The position numbers and the translations under genes are program-made. Below, one piece after another: positions 36,729 to 45,177 of a stretch of DNA of 64,000 nucleotides (the stretch's first letter is position 1; every line of letters begins with the position of its first letter). This stretch comes from EW11 sp035765635 (GTDB lineage: Bacteria > Verrucomicrobiota > Verrucomicrobiia > Opitutales > Opitutaceae). Under the pieces are notes generated by a model that saw only the letters and a list, made by a program, of their open reading frames with translations, made no database searches and was not told the origin of the DNA. The stretch is from the NCBI GenBank assembly GCA_035765635.1, contig DASTWZ010000007.1:62001-126000 (forward strand), given 5' to 3'.

Positions 36729-37661
36729 ATGAGCCACGACGCGGCGGCTCCGGCAGCGAAGCGGGTGCGGTATTTCGACGCGCACAATCATCTGCAGGAC
36801 GAGTGGCTGAAACCGCATCGGGACCGAATCGTCGCGCAGCTCACCAGCCTGCCGGTGCACGGAGTCGTGGTGAATGGAACCGAGCCACGGGATTGGGACG
36901 ACGTGGCCGCGCTTGCTCGGGAATTCTCCTGGGTGATCCCGAGCTACGGTTTGCACCCGTGGCATGCAGGAAACGCGGCTGACGTTGCTGCTGGTGGCAA
37001 CAAAGGATGGCTCATAACGCTGCGCGAAAAACTCGTCTGCGACCCGCGCGCTGGCGTGGGCGAGATCGGACTCGATCGGTGGATGCTCGAACGAGCTCGA
37101 GCCGATGACGCGCGACTGGCCGGACTGCGGCGGGCGGGGCTCGATGAGCAGCTCGACGTATTCAGAGCGCAACTACACCTCGCCACGGAATTGGAGCGTC
37201 CTGTCACCATTCATTGCATCGATGCCTGGGGCGCACTGCTCGAGGTGCTGCAATCACGGCCTTTGCCGAGACGAGGCTTTCTTCTGCACGCGTACGCCGG
37301 ATCAGCGGAGATGTTGAAACGATTCCTGCGGCTCGGCGCGTATATTTCGTTCAACGGTTATTTCCTTAACGAACGAAAAGCCCGGGAGCGCGACGTGTTT
37401 CGCGACGCTCCGCTCGATCGGCTATTGGTGGAGACCGATGCACCGGCCATGTCGCTGCCCGCGCCGTGGCGCACGCATAAGCTGCCTCCCACGCCAAGCG
37501 GTGAGACGATCAATCACCCTGCCAACATCGAAGCCGCCTACGCCGGTCTCGCCGCGCTGCGCGGAATGTCTGTCGCGGATTTGTGCGACGTGACGGAGCG
37601 GAATTTCAAAGCACTTTTTTCGCCCACGAATCACACGAAGGACACGAAACCGAACCGATGA
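36729..37661 (+). CDS. TatD-family metal-dependent hydrolase, C-terminus from a repeat
   Basis: TatD proteins are TIM-barrel metal-dependent nucleases or hydrolases. Metal and active-site segments are visible: FDAHNHLQ (metal histidines), GVGEIGLDR, TIHCIDAW, HAYAGS and LLVETDAP. The ATG at 36729 gives 310 residues; a TTG at 36723 would add two. The last 13 or so residues (SPTNHTKDTKPNR) are encoded by the left outer arm of repeat copy B, which starts at 37622, so the repeat set the present stop. The start lies 8 bp after the sufE stop, suggesting cotranscription. Confidence 0.85.
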   Translation: MSHDAAAPAAKRVRYFDAHNHLQDEWLKPHRDRIVAQLTSLPVHGVVVNGTEPRDWDDVAALAREFSWVIPSYGLHPWHAGNAADVAAGGNKGWLITLREKLVCDPRAGVGEIGLDRWMLERARADDARLAGLRRAGLDEQLDVFRAQLHLATELERPVTIHCIDAWGALLEVLQSRPLPRRGFLLHAYAGSAEMLKRFLRLGAYISFNGYFLNERKARERDVFRDAPLDRLLVETDAPAMSLPAPWRTHKLPPTPSGETINHPANIEAAYAGLAALRGMSVADLCDVTERNFKALFSPTNHTKDTKPNR

Positions 37662-37774
37662 AATTCTGTGAATGGATTCATCAAGGAAGGTCCAATCCTG
37701 ACTTTTCCGTGTGATCCGTGTTTTCCGCGGGAAATTCAGTTGTTCCTTTCCGTGTTCTTCGTGTGATTGTGGGC
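37622..37774. repeat. Nested inverted repeat, copy B
   Basis: Begins GCCCACGAATCACACGAAGG at 37622, inside the last codons of the TatD-like gene, and ends with TTCGTGTGATTGTGGGC at 37774, close to the tcdA stop. The inner right segment TCCGTGTTTTCCGCGGGAAA is kept, but the inner left arm is poorly conserved. It sits between two convergent genes. Confidence 0.85.
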
Positions 37775-37791
37775 AAATTCGGTGATTCGGC

Positions 37792-38583
37792 TCACAGCGC
37801 GATCGGTTCGACGATCCAATCGACGGCGGCGTTGGCTGCGGCGAAGCCGAAGGAACCGGTGACAAAGGCGGCGTTGCCAAAGCCGCTGTTGCAATCGAGA
37901 CGGGTGTCACTCCCGGGCTCGGGCTTGGAGGAGCACGTGCCATCTTTCCATGGGTAGACCGGGTGCTCCGGCGAATAGACGCACTTCACGCCGAAGGTGA
38001 TTCCTTCGCCGTGCGGAAAGCCATGCTCGCGCCGCAGGCGCTTTCGCAGAATCCGCAGCATGTCGTCATTCGTCGAATGAGCCAGGTCGCTCACACGTAC
38101 CATCGTGCCATCGCGCTTCCCACCCGCGGCCCCGATCGTCACGCATTTGAATTTTCGCTGCACGGCATCGGCCACGAGGCGCGCTTTATTGGGCATGTTG
38201 TCGATTGCATCGATCACGACATCGTAGCCAGGATCGAGCAGGCGGGCTGCGCTGCCAGCGGTGAAAAATTCCTGTTCGGCCACGACATTCACCTCCGGAT
38301 TTATCGCGCGTATCCGCTCCGCCAATACGGCAACCTTGGGATGGCCAAACGCCCCTTCGAGCGCGGGAAGCTGCCGGTTCACGTTGCTGACACAGACATC
38401 GTCGAGGTCGACGAGCGTGATCTGACCGATGCCCGTGCGCGCGAGTGCTTCCGCGGCCCAGGAACCGACACCGCCGAGCCCGAACACGGCGACGCGGGCG
38501 GCCTGCAGTCGTTTGAGATTGGATTCGCCGTAGAGGCGGCCAATTCCGCCGAAACGATCGAGATAAGCTGAACTGAGCGTCAC
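37792..38583 (-). CDS. tcdA: tRNA threonylcarbamoyladenosine dehydratase TcdA
   Basis: TcdA (CsdL) is an E1-like enzyme that uses ATP to cyclise t6A at tRNA position 37. The nucleotide-binding fold is clear: VAVFGLGGVGSWAAEALARTGIGQITLVDLDDVCVSNVNRQ, then DVVIDAIDNMPNK and the TcdA-specific KFKCVTIGAAGGKRDGTMVRVSDLAHSTNDDMLR and CVYSPEHPVYP. At 263 residues it is normal. It starts with GTG and overlaps the hslO stop by 4 bp (GTGA). Confidence 0.92.
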   Translation of the reverse strand: MTLSSAYLDRFGGIGRLYGESNLKRLQAARVAVFGLGGVGSWAAEALARTGIGQITLVDLDDVCVSNVNRQLPALEGAFGHPKVAVLAERIRAINPEVNVVAEQEFFTAGSAARLLDPGYDVVIDAIDNMPNKARLVADAVQRKFKCVTIGAAGGKRDGTMVRVSDLAHSTNDDMLRILRKRLRREHGFPHGEGITFGVKCVYSPEHPVYPWKDGTCSSKPEPGSDTRLDCNSGFGNAAFVTGSFGFAAANAAVDWIVEPIAL

Positions 38584-39401
38584 GCCGACGCTTCTGGCTT
38601 ATCCATCGCTGCGATGAAAGCCTCCATTGACTCGCGCGTGATAACGTGGCGCGCGCCGCAGCGCGGGCAGCGGATTTCGATCGCGTTCTGCTCTTCGAAC
38701 AGCGCCTGGGGATCGGCCTTCATGGTCGGCGCGAGCACCTCCATCATGCGCACCTGGTTGCAGCCGCAATGCCAGCGATAGACGCGGCGCTCGAGGATCG
38801 CGAGGGTTTCGCTGGAATCAAGTTTGCGCACAGAATCAACCGTGAGCGCATCGAACCAGGCCTGGTCGCAATCAGGATGAGCGCTGACCATGACGAACTC
38901 TTCTTCCTCGATTTGAAAATAGCGCGCCGGTCGCTGTTCGCTTTTCGCGTAATAAGCCTCCACGGCGGTGATCGGGTCCGCGCCCTCGAAGTTGACCGCG
39001 CTGCGCCGCTTCGGTTGGCCGGGACGAACCACGTCGCAGTAAAACACGTTGCGCTCCATCTCGCGTATGTTGTCCGTGAATACACGCCCCACGACGGCGC
39101 CATTGCTGTTGTCGCCGGTAAGGAAGACATTCAGGAACGGTTTCTGAAAATGGATCGTCCAGGCGATCATTTCGTTCCACGGGCGCGAGGCGCAGTGCAG
39201 AACGAAAGCGGCCAGAGCCCGCTTGAAAATCGCGTCGTGCTCCGGCTCCACCTGAATCTTCTGGTCGCTCAGATGGAGATAGTAATCGACGTAGAGTTCG
39301 CTGAAAGACGCTCGCGCGACGAGGGCATTTCGCGCGCGAACGAAATAGGTGCGCACTTCATGGCCGGAGTCAGCGGTGTTGACGGGTGACGATTCAGGCA
39401 T
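38580..39401 (-). CDS. hslO: Hsp33 redox-regulated chaperone
   Basis: Hsp33 is a cytosolic holdase switched on by oxidation of its zinc site. The C-terminal zinc site is canonical: WHCGCNQ, then exactly 30 residues, then CPRCG (CxC-x30-CxxC). The N-terminal chaperone domain is divergent but shows RNALVARASFSELYVDYYLHLSDQ at the right place. At 273 residues it is typical. It is coupled to tcdA and follows msrA; hslO, msrA and tcdA together suggest an oxidative-stress and tRNA-modification group. Confidence 0.85.
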   Translation of the reverse strand: MPESSPVNTADSGHEVRTYFVRARNALVARASFSELYVDYYLHLSDQKIQVEPEHDAIFKRALAAFVLHCASRPWNEMIAWTIHFQKPFLNVFLTGDNSNGAVVGRVFTDNIREMERNVFYCDVVRPGQPKRRSAVNFEGADPITAVEAYYAKSEQRPARYFQIEEEEFVMVSAHPDCDQAWFDALTVDSVRKLDSSETLAILERRVYRWHCGCNQVRMMEVLAPTMKADPQALFEEQNAIEIRCPRCGARHVITRESMEAFIAAMDKPEASA

Positions 39402-39430
39402 CCCGCAACGTTTGTATCATTTCCACAATG

Positions 39431-39458
39431 TAAAGCGGGGCCTTGGTCGCAGCCCCGC
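39431..39458 (-). terminator. Possible terminator between msrA and hslO
   Basis: GCGGGGC (39435-39441) pairs with GCCCCGC (39452-39458) around a 10-nt loop. On the minus strand it is followed by TTTACATT, a weak T-run. It begins 8 bp past the msrA stop and could end the msrA transcript. Confidence 0.5.
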
Positions 39459-39465
39459 CGCGCCC

Positions 39466-40080
39466 TCAATGCGCTGCGCTCAGCGTCTTCTCGGCCTTCT
39501 TGATCTTCGGCTTGATCACGTACTGACAGTAGCCCGCGTACGGATTCTTTTTGTAGTAATTTTGATGATACGCTTCGGCCGCGTAGAACGTTTTCAGCGG
39601 CACGATTTCAGTCACGATCGGATCGGAGAACTTCGCTTGGGCCTTGGCCTTCGATTTTTCGGCGGCATCTTTTTGGGCGTCGTTCGCATACATGATGGTC
39701 GAGCGATACTGCGGCCCTTCGTCATTGCCCTGGCGGTTGAGCGTCGTGGGATCGTGAATCGTCCAGAAAAAATCGAGCACTTGATCGAGGCTCACCTCCT
39801 GGGGATCGAACTCGACCTTCACCACTTCGGCGTGACCGGTGTCATGCGAACAAACCTGCTCATACGTGGGATTGGCGACCGACCCACCGGCATAGCCGCT
39901 GACGACGGATTTCACCCCGGGCATCAAGTGATACGCGGCTTCCGTGCACCAGAAGCAGCCGCCGCCGAGAACGATGGTCTCGGTTTTTGCGCCGTCACTC
40001 GTCGGATTCTTGGCGGCTGCGGACTGCGATGCAGCGGTCGTGAAGAGAGCCATAAGAAATGCGTAGAGAAAAATTTTCAT
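39466..40080 (-). CDS. msrA: Peptide methionine (S)-S-oxide reductase, exported
   Basis: MsrA repairs oxidised methionine residues. The catalytic motif GGGCFWCTEAAYH is present, as are GVKSVVSGYAGGSVANPTYEQVCSHDTGHAEVVKVEFDP and GPQYRSTIMYAND, all typical. The ATG at 40080 opens a signal peptide (MKIFLYAFLMALFTTAASQSAAA), so the enzyme is likely exported to the periplasm, as some MsrA forms are. The product is 204 residues. It has repeat copy C upstream. Confidence 0.95.
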   Translation of the reverse strand: MKIFLYAFLMALFTTAASQSAAAKNPTSDGAKTETIVLGGGCFWCTEAAYHLMPGVKSVVSGYAGGSVANPTYEQVCSHDTGHAEVVKVEFDPQEVSLDQVLDFFWTIHDPTTLNRQGNDEGPQYRSTIMYANDAQKDAAEKSKAKAQAKFSDPIVTEIVPLKTFYAAEAYHQNYYKKNPYAGYCQYVIKPKIKKAEKTLSAAH

Positions 40081-40201
40081 GAGTAAGGGATGCAGATCGG
40101 ACGAATTCGCAACGCGCACAGGTGCGCTCTGGCGAGGCGCTCGAGTTGTTTGCAAGTGAGAGCAGTTCGCGGCGGAATTATTCCGCTCCAGATTTGATTT
40201 C

Positions 40202-40377
40202 CCCACGAATCACACGAAGCACACGAATTCAGAAAATTACTTCCCACGGAACTCACGGAAAACACGGAATAGAGCTCGGAATCCGATTTTCTGAAGTTCG
40301 AGCCCTTCCGTGTTTTCCGTGCATTCCGTGGGAGAAAATGTTTCGGCCGCTTCGTGTGATTCGTGTGATTCGTGGGC
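40202..40377. repeat. Nested inverted repeat, copy C
   Basis: Starts CCCACGAATCACACGAAGCA at 40202 and ends GTGTGATTCGTGGGC at 40377, 2 bp before the ettA-like stop codon. The inner pair TTCCCACGGAACTCACGGAA and TCCGTGCATTCCGTGGGA is well kept. It occupies most of the 299-bp gap between msrA and the ABC-F gene; the rest near 40081-40200 presumably holds the msrA promoter. Confidence 0.9.
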
Positions 40378-40379
40378 AG

Positions 40380-42068
40380 CTAGGCTCGCGTCAGTTTGCG
40401 GTACTTGATTCGGTGCGGCTGCTCGGCGGCTTTGCCCTTTCGGCGCTGATAGTCTTCGAGATAGCTCGAGTAATTGCCAGACCACCAATGCACGTAGCTG
40501 TCACCCTCAAACGCGAGGATGTGGGTCGCGACGCGATCGAGAAACCAGCGATCGTGTGAAACAACCACCGCGCAGCCGGCGAAATTCTCGAGACCTTCCT
40601 CGAGCGCGCGAATCGAGTTCACGTCCAAGTCGTTCGTCGGCTCGTCCAACAGTATCAAATTAGCGCCACTCTTGAGCAGCCGGGCGAGGTGCACGCGATT
40701 GCGTTCGCCGCCCGAAAGGATGCCGACTTTTTTCTGCTGGTCGGCGCCCGTGAAACTGAACTGCGCGCAATAAGCCCGCGAGTTCACCTCACGCCCGCCG
40801 AGGTGGAGAATTTCTTCGCCGTCGCTGATTGCCTGCCAGATCGTCTGGTCGTCCGGCAGCGAATCACGCGACTGATCGACATGCGCAATCTTGACCGTTT
40901 CGCCCACGCGCAGCGTGCCGGCGTCCGGCTTTTCCGCGCCGACGATGAGACGAAACAACGTGGTTTTGCCCGCGCCGTTCGGTCCGACGACACCCACGAT
41001 GCCGCCGGGCGGAAGAGAAAAGGTGAGGTTTTCGAAAAGCAGTTTGTCGCCATAGCTCTTGGCCAATTTCTGCGCTTCCACCACGAGCGTGCCGAGGCGC
41101 GGACCCGGCGGGATGATGATCTCGAACTCCTTTTCTTTTTCCGCGACGTTCTCTTTCAACATCGACTCGTAGGCGTTGATGCGGGCCTGCGATTTGGCCT
41201 GCCGCGCCTTGGCGGACTTGCGAACCCACTCGAGTTCGCGCGCCATCGCTTTTTGCCTGCGATCTTCGGTCCGCTGCTCAACGGCGAGGCGGCGCTGTTT
41301 CTGTTCCAGCCAGGAGGAATAGTTTCCCTTCCAAGGAATGCCGTGGCCACGCTCCAGTTCGAGAATCCAACCCGCGACATTGTCCAAGAAATAACGATCG
41401 TGCGTGACCGCGATGACGGTGCCCTCGTAGCGCGCGAGATGCTGCTCGAGCCAGTGCACGCTTTCGGCGTCGAGATGGTTGGTCGGCTCGTCGAGGAGAA
41501 GAACGTCGGGCTTTTGCAGGAGGAGGCGCGCGAGCGCAACGCGCCGGCGTTCGCCGCCGGAGAGTTGATCCACGATTTGTTCGGGTGGCTGGCAACGCAG
41601 CGCGTCCATCGCCATGTCGACGTGGGCCGCGACATCCCAGGCGCCGAGCGCGTCGATTTTCTCCTGCAGTTCGCCTTGCCGCTGCATGATTTTGTCCTTC
41701 TCGGCCTCGTCGGAGGCGTCGTTGATTTCGTCCCACGTGGCGTCGTAGGCGTTGACCAAATCGGTCAGGTGCTGGACGCCTTCTTCGACGCAGGCGCGCA
41801 CGGTTTTGCCGGCGGTGAGATGCGGTTCCTGCTCGAGCATGCCGACGCGGTAGCCGGGCTCGAAGTGGACGGAACCGTCGATGTCCTTGTCGCGTCCCGC
41901 CAGGATGCGCATCAGCGAAGATTTGCCGGAGCCATTCAGACCGAGGACGCCGATCTTCGCGCCGTAGAAGAAAGAAAGGGAGACATCGCGCAGGATTTCT
42001 TTGCGTTCGATTTTCTTCGAAACGCTGATCATCGAAAAAATCACCTTGGGCTCGTCGGATTTCGCCAT
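40380..42068 (-). CDS. ettA: ABC-F ATPase, EttA-like energy-dependent translational throttle
   Basis: EttA binds the ribosomal E site and gates entry into elongation according to ATP/ADP. Two ATP-binding domains are present: Walker A GLNGSGKSS (about residues 43-51) and GPNGAGKTT, signature LSGGERRRVAL and LSGGERNRVHL, Walker B LLLDEPTNHLD and LLDEPTNDLD. The inter-domain linker and the arm region (DATWDEINDASDEAEKDKIMQRQGELQ) fit EttA. At 562 residues it is about right. Repeats C and D flank it at both ends, and it is divergent from the SPFH gene. Confidence 0.9.
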   Translation of the reverse strand: MAKSDEPKVIFSMISVSKKIERKEILRDVSLSFFYGAKIGVLGLNGSGKSSLMRILAGRDKDIDGSVHFEPGYRVGMLEQEPHLTAGKTVRACVEEGVQHLTDLVNAYDATWDEINDASDEAEKDKIMQRQGELQEKIDALGAWDVAAHVDMAMDALRCQPPEQIVDQLSGGERRRVALARLLLQKPDVLLLDEPTNHLDAESVHWLEQHLARYEGTVIAVTHDRYFLDNVAGWILELERGHGIPWKGNYSSWLEQKQRRLAVEQRTEDRRQKAMARELEWVRKSAKARQAKSQARINAYESMLKENVAEKEKEFEIIIPPGPRLGTLVVEAQKLAKSYGDKLLFENLTFSLPPGGIVGVVGPNGAGKTTLFRLIVGAEKPDAGTLRVGETVKIAHVDQSRDSLPDDQTIWQAISDGEEILHLGGREVNSRAYCAQFSFTGADQQKKVGILSGGERNRVHLARLLKSGANLILLDEPTNDLDVNSIRALEEGLENFAGCAVVVSHDRWFLDRVATHILAFEGDSYVHWWSGNYSSYLEDYQRRKGKAAEQPHRIKYRKLTRA

Positions 42069-42120
42069 GGCCTGAAGGCAAACGCGTGCGTCCGTGGCGT
42101 CAATGACCGTGGAATTTATT

Positions 42121-42314
42121 GCCCACGAATCACACGAAGCACACGAACGTCGAAACTCGATCCACGGAATTTTTTCCCACGGAAGGCACGGAAAACACGG
42201 AAAGGAATTCTGAACATGGGCGTGATCTTCGGCTCCAAATTTCTTTTCCGTGACTTCCGTGCTTTCCGTGGGAGATCAGGTATTCATTTCGTGTAATTCG
42301 TGTGATTCGTGGGC
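42121..42314. repeat. Nested inverted repeat, copy D (in the ettA-SPFH intergenic region)
   Basis: Starts GCCCACGAATCACACGAAGC at 42121 and ends GTGTGATTCGTGGGC at 42314. The inner arms TTTCCCACGGAAGGCACGGA and TCCGTGCTTTCCGTGGGA are kept. It lies in the 389-bp gap between two divergently transcribed genes (42069-42457). The rest of that gap is AT-richer near 42340-42380 and may hold the SPFH promoter, but no clear one was found. Confidence 0.9.
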
Positions 42315-42457
42315 CCAATAAGGCCAAACTTCGCTGTAACATTATAGCCGTCCGTCGTGTTTCTATAAGCGGAAAACTGACTCTACAATTCGGCTGCTCT
42401 CGCTAGGTTTCGGCAATTCGGCGCGCGTCGCGCCGTCATTTAAACACGTTTCTCAAC

Positions 42458-43573
42458 ATGGGCCTCTTCGATTATCTCAAGACACAGTTCATCGAAATCA
42501 TTCAGTGGGAAGACGACTCGCGCGACACACTCTCGTGGCGTTTTCCCGACGAGGACAAAGAGATCAAGCGCGGCGCCCAGCTTATCGTGCGCGAATCGCA
42601 GGCGGCCCAGTTCCTCTATCTCGGCCAATTCGGCGACACGTTCGGCCCGGGGAAACACACGCTCACGACGGATAACATTCCGATTCTTTCGACGCTGAAG
42701 GGCTGGAAGTACGGCTTCGAGAGTCCCTTCAAGGCCGATGTCTATTTCGTCAACACGCGCCTCTTCACCGGAAACAAATGGGGCACGAGCAACCCGGTGA
42801 TGTTGCGCGATTCGGATTTCGGGATCGTGCGCGCGCGAGCGTTCGGCACGTACGATTTCAAGATCGTGGACGTGAAAACGTTCCTCAAGGAAGTCGCCGG
42901 CACGGACAATCATTTCCGGCTCGATGAATTCGCCGACACCATGCGTTCGCGCATCGTCAGTGTTTTCAGCGATGCGCTGGCTTCGGCAAAGATCCCGGTG
43001 CTGGACGTGGCGGCGCGGTATTCAGAACTTGGAGACGCGCTCCTGCCGTTGATCAATCCGATCATCACGGTCCGTTACGGTCTGCAGATGACGAGTTTCA
43101 TCGTGGAAAACGTTTCCGTTCCAGCGGAGGTCGAACAAGCGATCGACAAACGTTCGAGCATGGCGGCGATCGGAAATCTCAACGACTACGTGAAGCTGCA
43201 GATGGCGGAAGGCATGGCCAAAGGCACCGGCGGTGGTGCGGGTGGCGCCGCGGCGGAGATCGCAATGGGCTTCGGCTTGGCTCAACAAATGATGAATCAG
43301 CCCGGAGGCATTCTCGCGCCGCAAGGCACGCCGGCGGTGGCCGGCGGTAGTGCTTCCGCGAATACAGCGGCGAATTCCGGCGCGGGCGGAGCAACGCCCC
43401 CTCCCCTGCCGGGCAATCCCGAGCTGCTCACGCCGGCCGACGTGGCCAAGATTCTCAGCGTGAGCGAAGCTGATGTCGTAGCCACGCTCACGGACGGTTC
43501 GCTCAAGGGGAAGAAGATCGGCTCGAGCTGGCGCGTCACCCGCGCCGCACTCGACGAATTTTTGCGAAGCTGA
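42458..43573 (+). CDS. SPFH-domain protein with C-terminal excisionase-type helix-turn-helix
   Basis: The N-terminal part (about residues 1-245) is an SPFH/stomatin-like protein of the virion-core type related to Bacillus YdjI: FDYLKTQFIEIIQWEDDSRDTLSWRFPDED, then YFVNTRLFTGNKWGTSNPVMLRD and ITVRYGLQM..FIVENVSVP. A Gly/Ala-rich region (about 255-315) follows. The C-terminal 50 residues (LLTPADVAKILSVSEADVVATL..GKKIGSSWRVTRAALDEFL) look like a MerR/excisionase-type HTH (family HTH_17). No membrane span is visible. The next gene is a zinc-ribbon membrane protein; YdjI partners with YdjG, a similar protein, so a joint membrane role is likely. Confidence 0.8.
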   Translation: MGLFDYLKTQFIEIIQWEDDSRDTLSWRFPDEDKEIKRGAQLIVRESQAAQFLYLGQFGDTFGPGKHTLTTDNIPILSTLKGWKYGFESPFKADVYFVNTRLFTGNKWGTSNPVMLRDSDFGIVRARAFGTYDFKIVDVKTFLKEVAGTDNHFRLDEFADTMRSRIVSVFSDALASAKIPVLDVAARYSELGDALLPLINPIITVRYGLQMTSFIVENVSVPAEVEQAIDKRSSMAAIGNLNDYVKLQMAEGMAKGTGGGAGGAAAEIAMGFGLAQQMMNQPGGILAPQGTPAVAGGSASANTAANSGAGGATPPPLPGNPELLTPADVAKILSVSEADVVATLTDGSLKGKKIGSSWRVTRAALDEFLRS

Positions 43574-43591
43574 AGAAGACGAAGGATGAAT

Positions 43592-43770
43592 GAAGAAGGC
43601 AGAATGCAGAATGGTGAATGTAAGCGTGGCCAGCCTCAGTGGGTAGGGCGAGGCGTCCCTGCCGAGCCGAATTCGGCGTGGCTCACCCTGAGGGTTAGAT
43701 CTAACGATTGCGGCTCGCCAGGGACGGCTCGCCCTGCCCCCGGAGCATCATTCTACATTCTGACTTCTTC
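43592..43770. repeat. Composite nested inverted repeat between the SPFH and zinc-ribbon genes
   Basis: Outer arms: 43592-43616 (GAAGAAGGCAGAATGCAGAA and five more bases) match the reverse complement of 43746-43770 at about 22 of 25 positions. Inner arms: 43641-43669 and 43711-43739 (AGGGCGAGGCGTCCCTG type words) match at about 26 of 29. The outer arms belong to the same family as the repeat at 5118-5211. It fills nearly all of the 213-bp gap between the two genes. Confidence 0.85.
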
Positions 43771-43786
43771 CTTATCGTAGCGTAAT

Positions 43787-44890
43787 ATGTCTGACGTCAT
43801 TGCTCGCGGAAAATTTGCGTGTCCGGCTTGCGGCGCGGAGGCCGTTTGGGATCCGGCGAAGAAGGCTTTGGTTTGCCAATATTGCGGTACGGTTTCTCCG
43901 GCCTCGGTCGAGCTCAGTCCGGCCGGCGAGGCGACGATCATCGAGCACGATTTAGTCGCGGCGCTGCGCGGAATTCCGGACGACGCCCGAGGATGGAACG
44001 CGAGCAAGGTCCAGGTCAAATGCCAAAGCTGCCAGGCCATTTCGGTTTTCGATCCGAACCGAGTTGGGCAGCGTTGCGACTTCTGCGGCTCGGCTGCGCT
44101 CGTGCCTTATGAAGAAGTGAAGGAGGCCTTCCGACCCGAGAGCCTGTTGGAATTTCGCGTGAGCGAGTCACAGGTTCGCGAATCCATTCGCAAGTGGTAC
44201 GGCTCGCATTGGTTCGCGCCGAACGCGCTGAAAGCACGCGCGATGACCGACACGGTGAAAGGGATTTATATACCGTATTGGACATTCGACGCGCAGGTGC
44301 ACGCGGATTGGACGGCGGAGAGCGGCTACTATTATTGGGAGACGGAGGAATTCACCGACTCCGACGGCAAGCGCGCGCGGCGGCAGGTGCAGAAGATCCG
44401 TTGGAAATACAGTTCCGGCGCGCTCGATCATTTCTTTGACGATGAGCTCGTCGCCGCATCGCGCGGCGTGCAGGCGGACTTGTTGCGGCAGATCGAACCG
44501 TTCCCCACGAAAGAATTGAAGCTCTACAATGCCGGCTTTCTGTCCGGCTGGGTCGTGGAGCGATATCAAATCGATCTCGTCGCCGCGGCGCAGCACGCGC
44601 GTCAGCAAATGGACCAAAGCCTCGCGCAGCTCTGCGCGGCGCAGGTGCCGGGCGACACCCACCGGAACTTGAACGTCGATGCCGATTATACCGGTCAGAC
44701 CTTCAAGCACATCCTCGTGCCGATTTGGCTGCTCACTTACGATTTCCACGGCCGCAGCTTTCAGGTCGTGATCAACGGCTACACCGGAGTGATCGCCGGC
44801 CGCTATCCTAAGAGCTGGATCAAGGTGACGCTCGCTGTGGTGGCGGTGTTGATACTGATTCTAATCTTCATTTCGCTACAAAATCGTTAA
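43787..44890 (+). CDS. Double zinc-ribbon, single-pass membrane protein
   Basis: Two zinc ribbons at the N-terminus: C12, C15, C30, C33 (CPACG..CQYCG) and C79, C82, C97, C100 (CQSCQ..CDFCG). The middle part (about residues 110-335) contains KGIYIPYWTFDAQVHADWTAESGYYY, WKYSSGALDHFFDDELVAAS and ILVPIWLLTYDFHGRSFQVVINGYTG, a fold shared with proteins next to SPFH genes. A C-terminal membrane helix lies at about 342-362 (VTLAVVAVLILILIFISLQ). The product is 367 residues. It resembles Bacillus YdjG by layout and is the likely partner of the SPFH protein upstream. Confidence 0.8.
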   Translation: MSDVIARGKFACPACGAEAVWDPAKKALVCQYCGTVSPASVELSPAGEATIIEHDLVAALRGIPDDARGWNASKVQVKCQSCQAISVFDPNRVGQRCDFCGSAALVPYEEVKEAFRPESLLEFRVSESQVRESIRKWYGSHWFAPNALKARAMTDTVKGIYIPYWTFDAQVHADWTAESGYYYWETEEFTDSDGKRARRQVQKIRWKYSSGALDHFFDDELVAASRGVQADLLRQIEPFPTKELKLYNAGFLSGWVVERYQIDLVAAAQHARQQMDQSLAQLCAAQVPGDTHRNLNVDADYTGQTFKHILVPIWLLTYDFHGRSFQVVINGYTGVIAGRYPKSWIKVTLAVVAVLILILIFISLQNR

Positions 44891-45177
44891 ATTGCCCTCG
44901 CCTGATGTGCGAGGCACGGCAGTAGCGGTTGACGCAGTTTACTGTCCGAATTTCTCGGCTTTGTGCGGTTGGGAGCGGAATCGTACGTCTGAGGCTACTG
45001 CTTTTCTGGCTTCAGCCGCTGCCCCTTCGCCTGATTCCTGCGATGTCTTAATGTTCCGCGCTTCCTATTCTGCTTGGCACATGCGCATGCGTGTTCTCGG
45101 CAGGCCTCGTCGCATTTCCATCAAGCGTTTTTGACCCGCGGAAAATTTACCCACCACCGTAACTCCCTGAACAACAT

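Noticed and set aside
36114..42314. CRISPR array
   Set aside because: The repeats are far apart, separated by full genes, and palindromic with variable centres; no regular repeat-spacer pattern and no cas genes.
44892..45134. 80-codon open frame just before the TonB-dependent receptor
   Set aside because: No recognisable domain, no signal peptide, no ribosome binding site; it overlaps the probable receptor promoter region.
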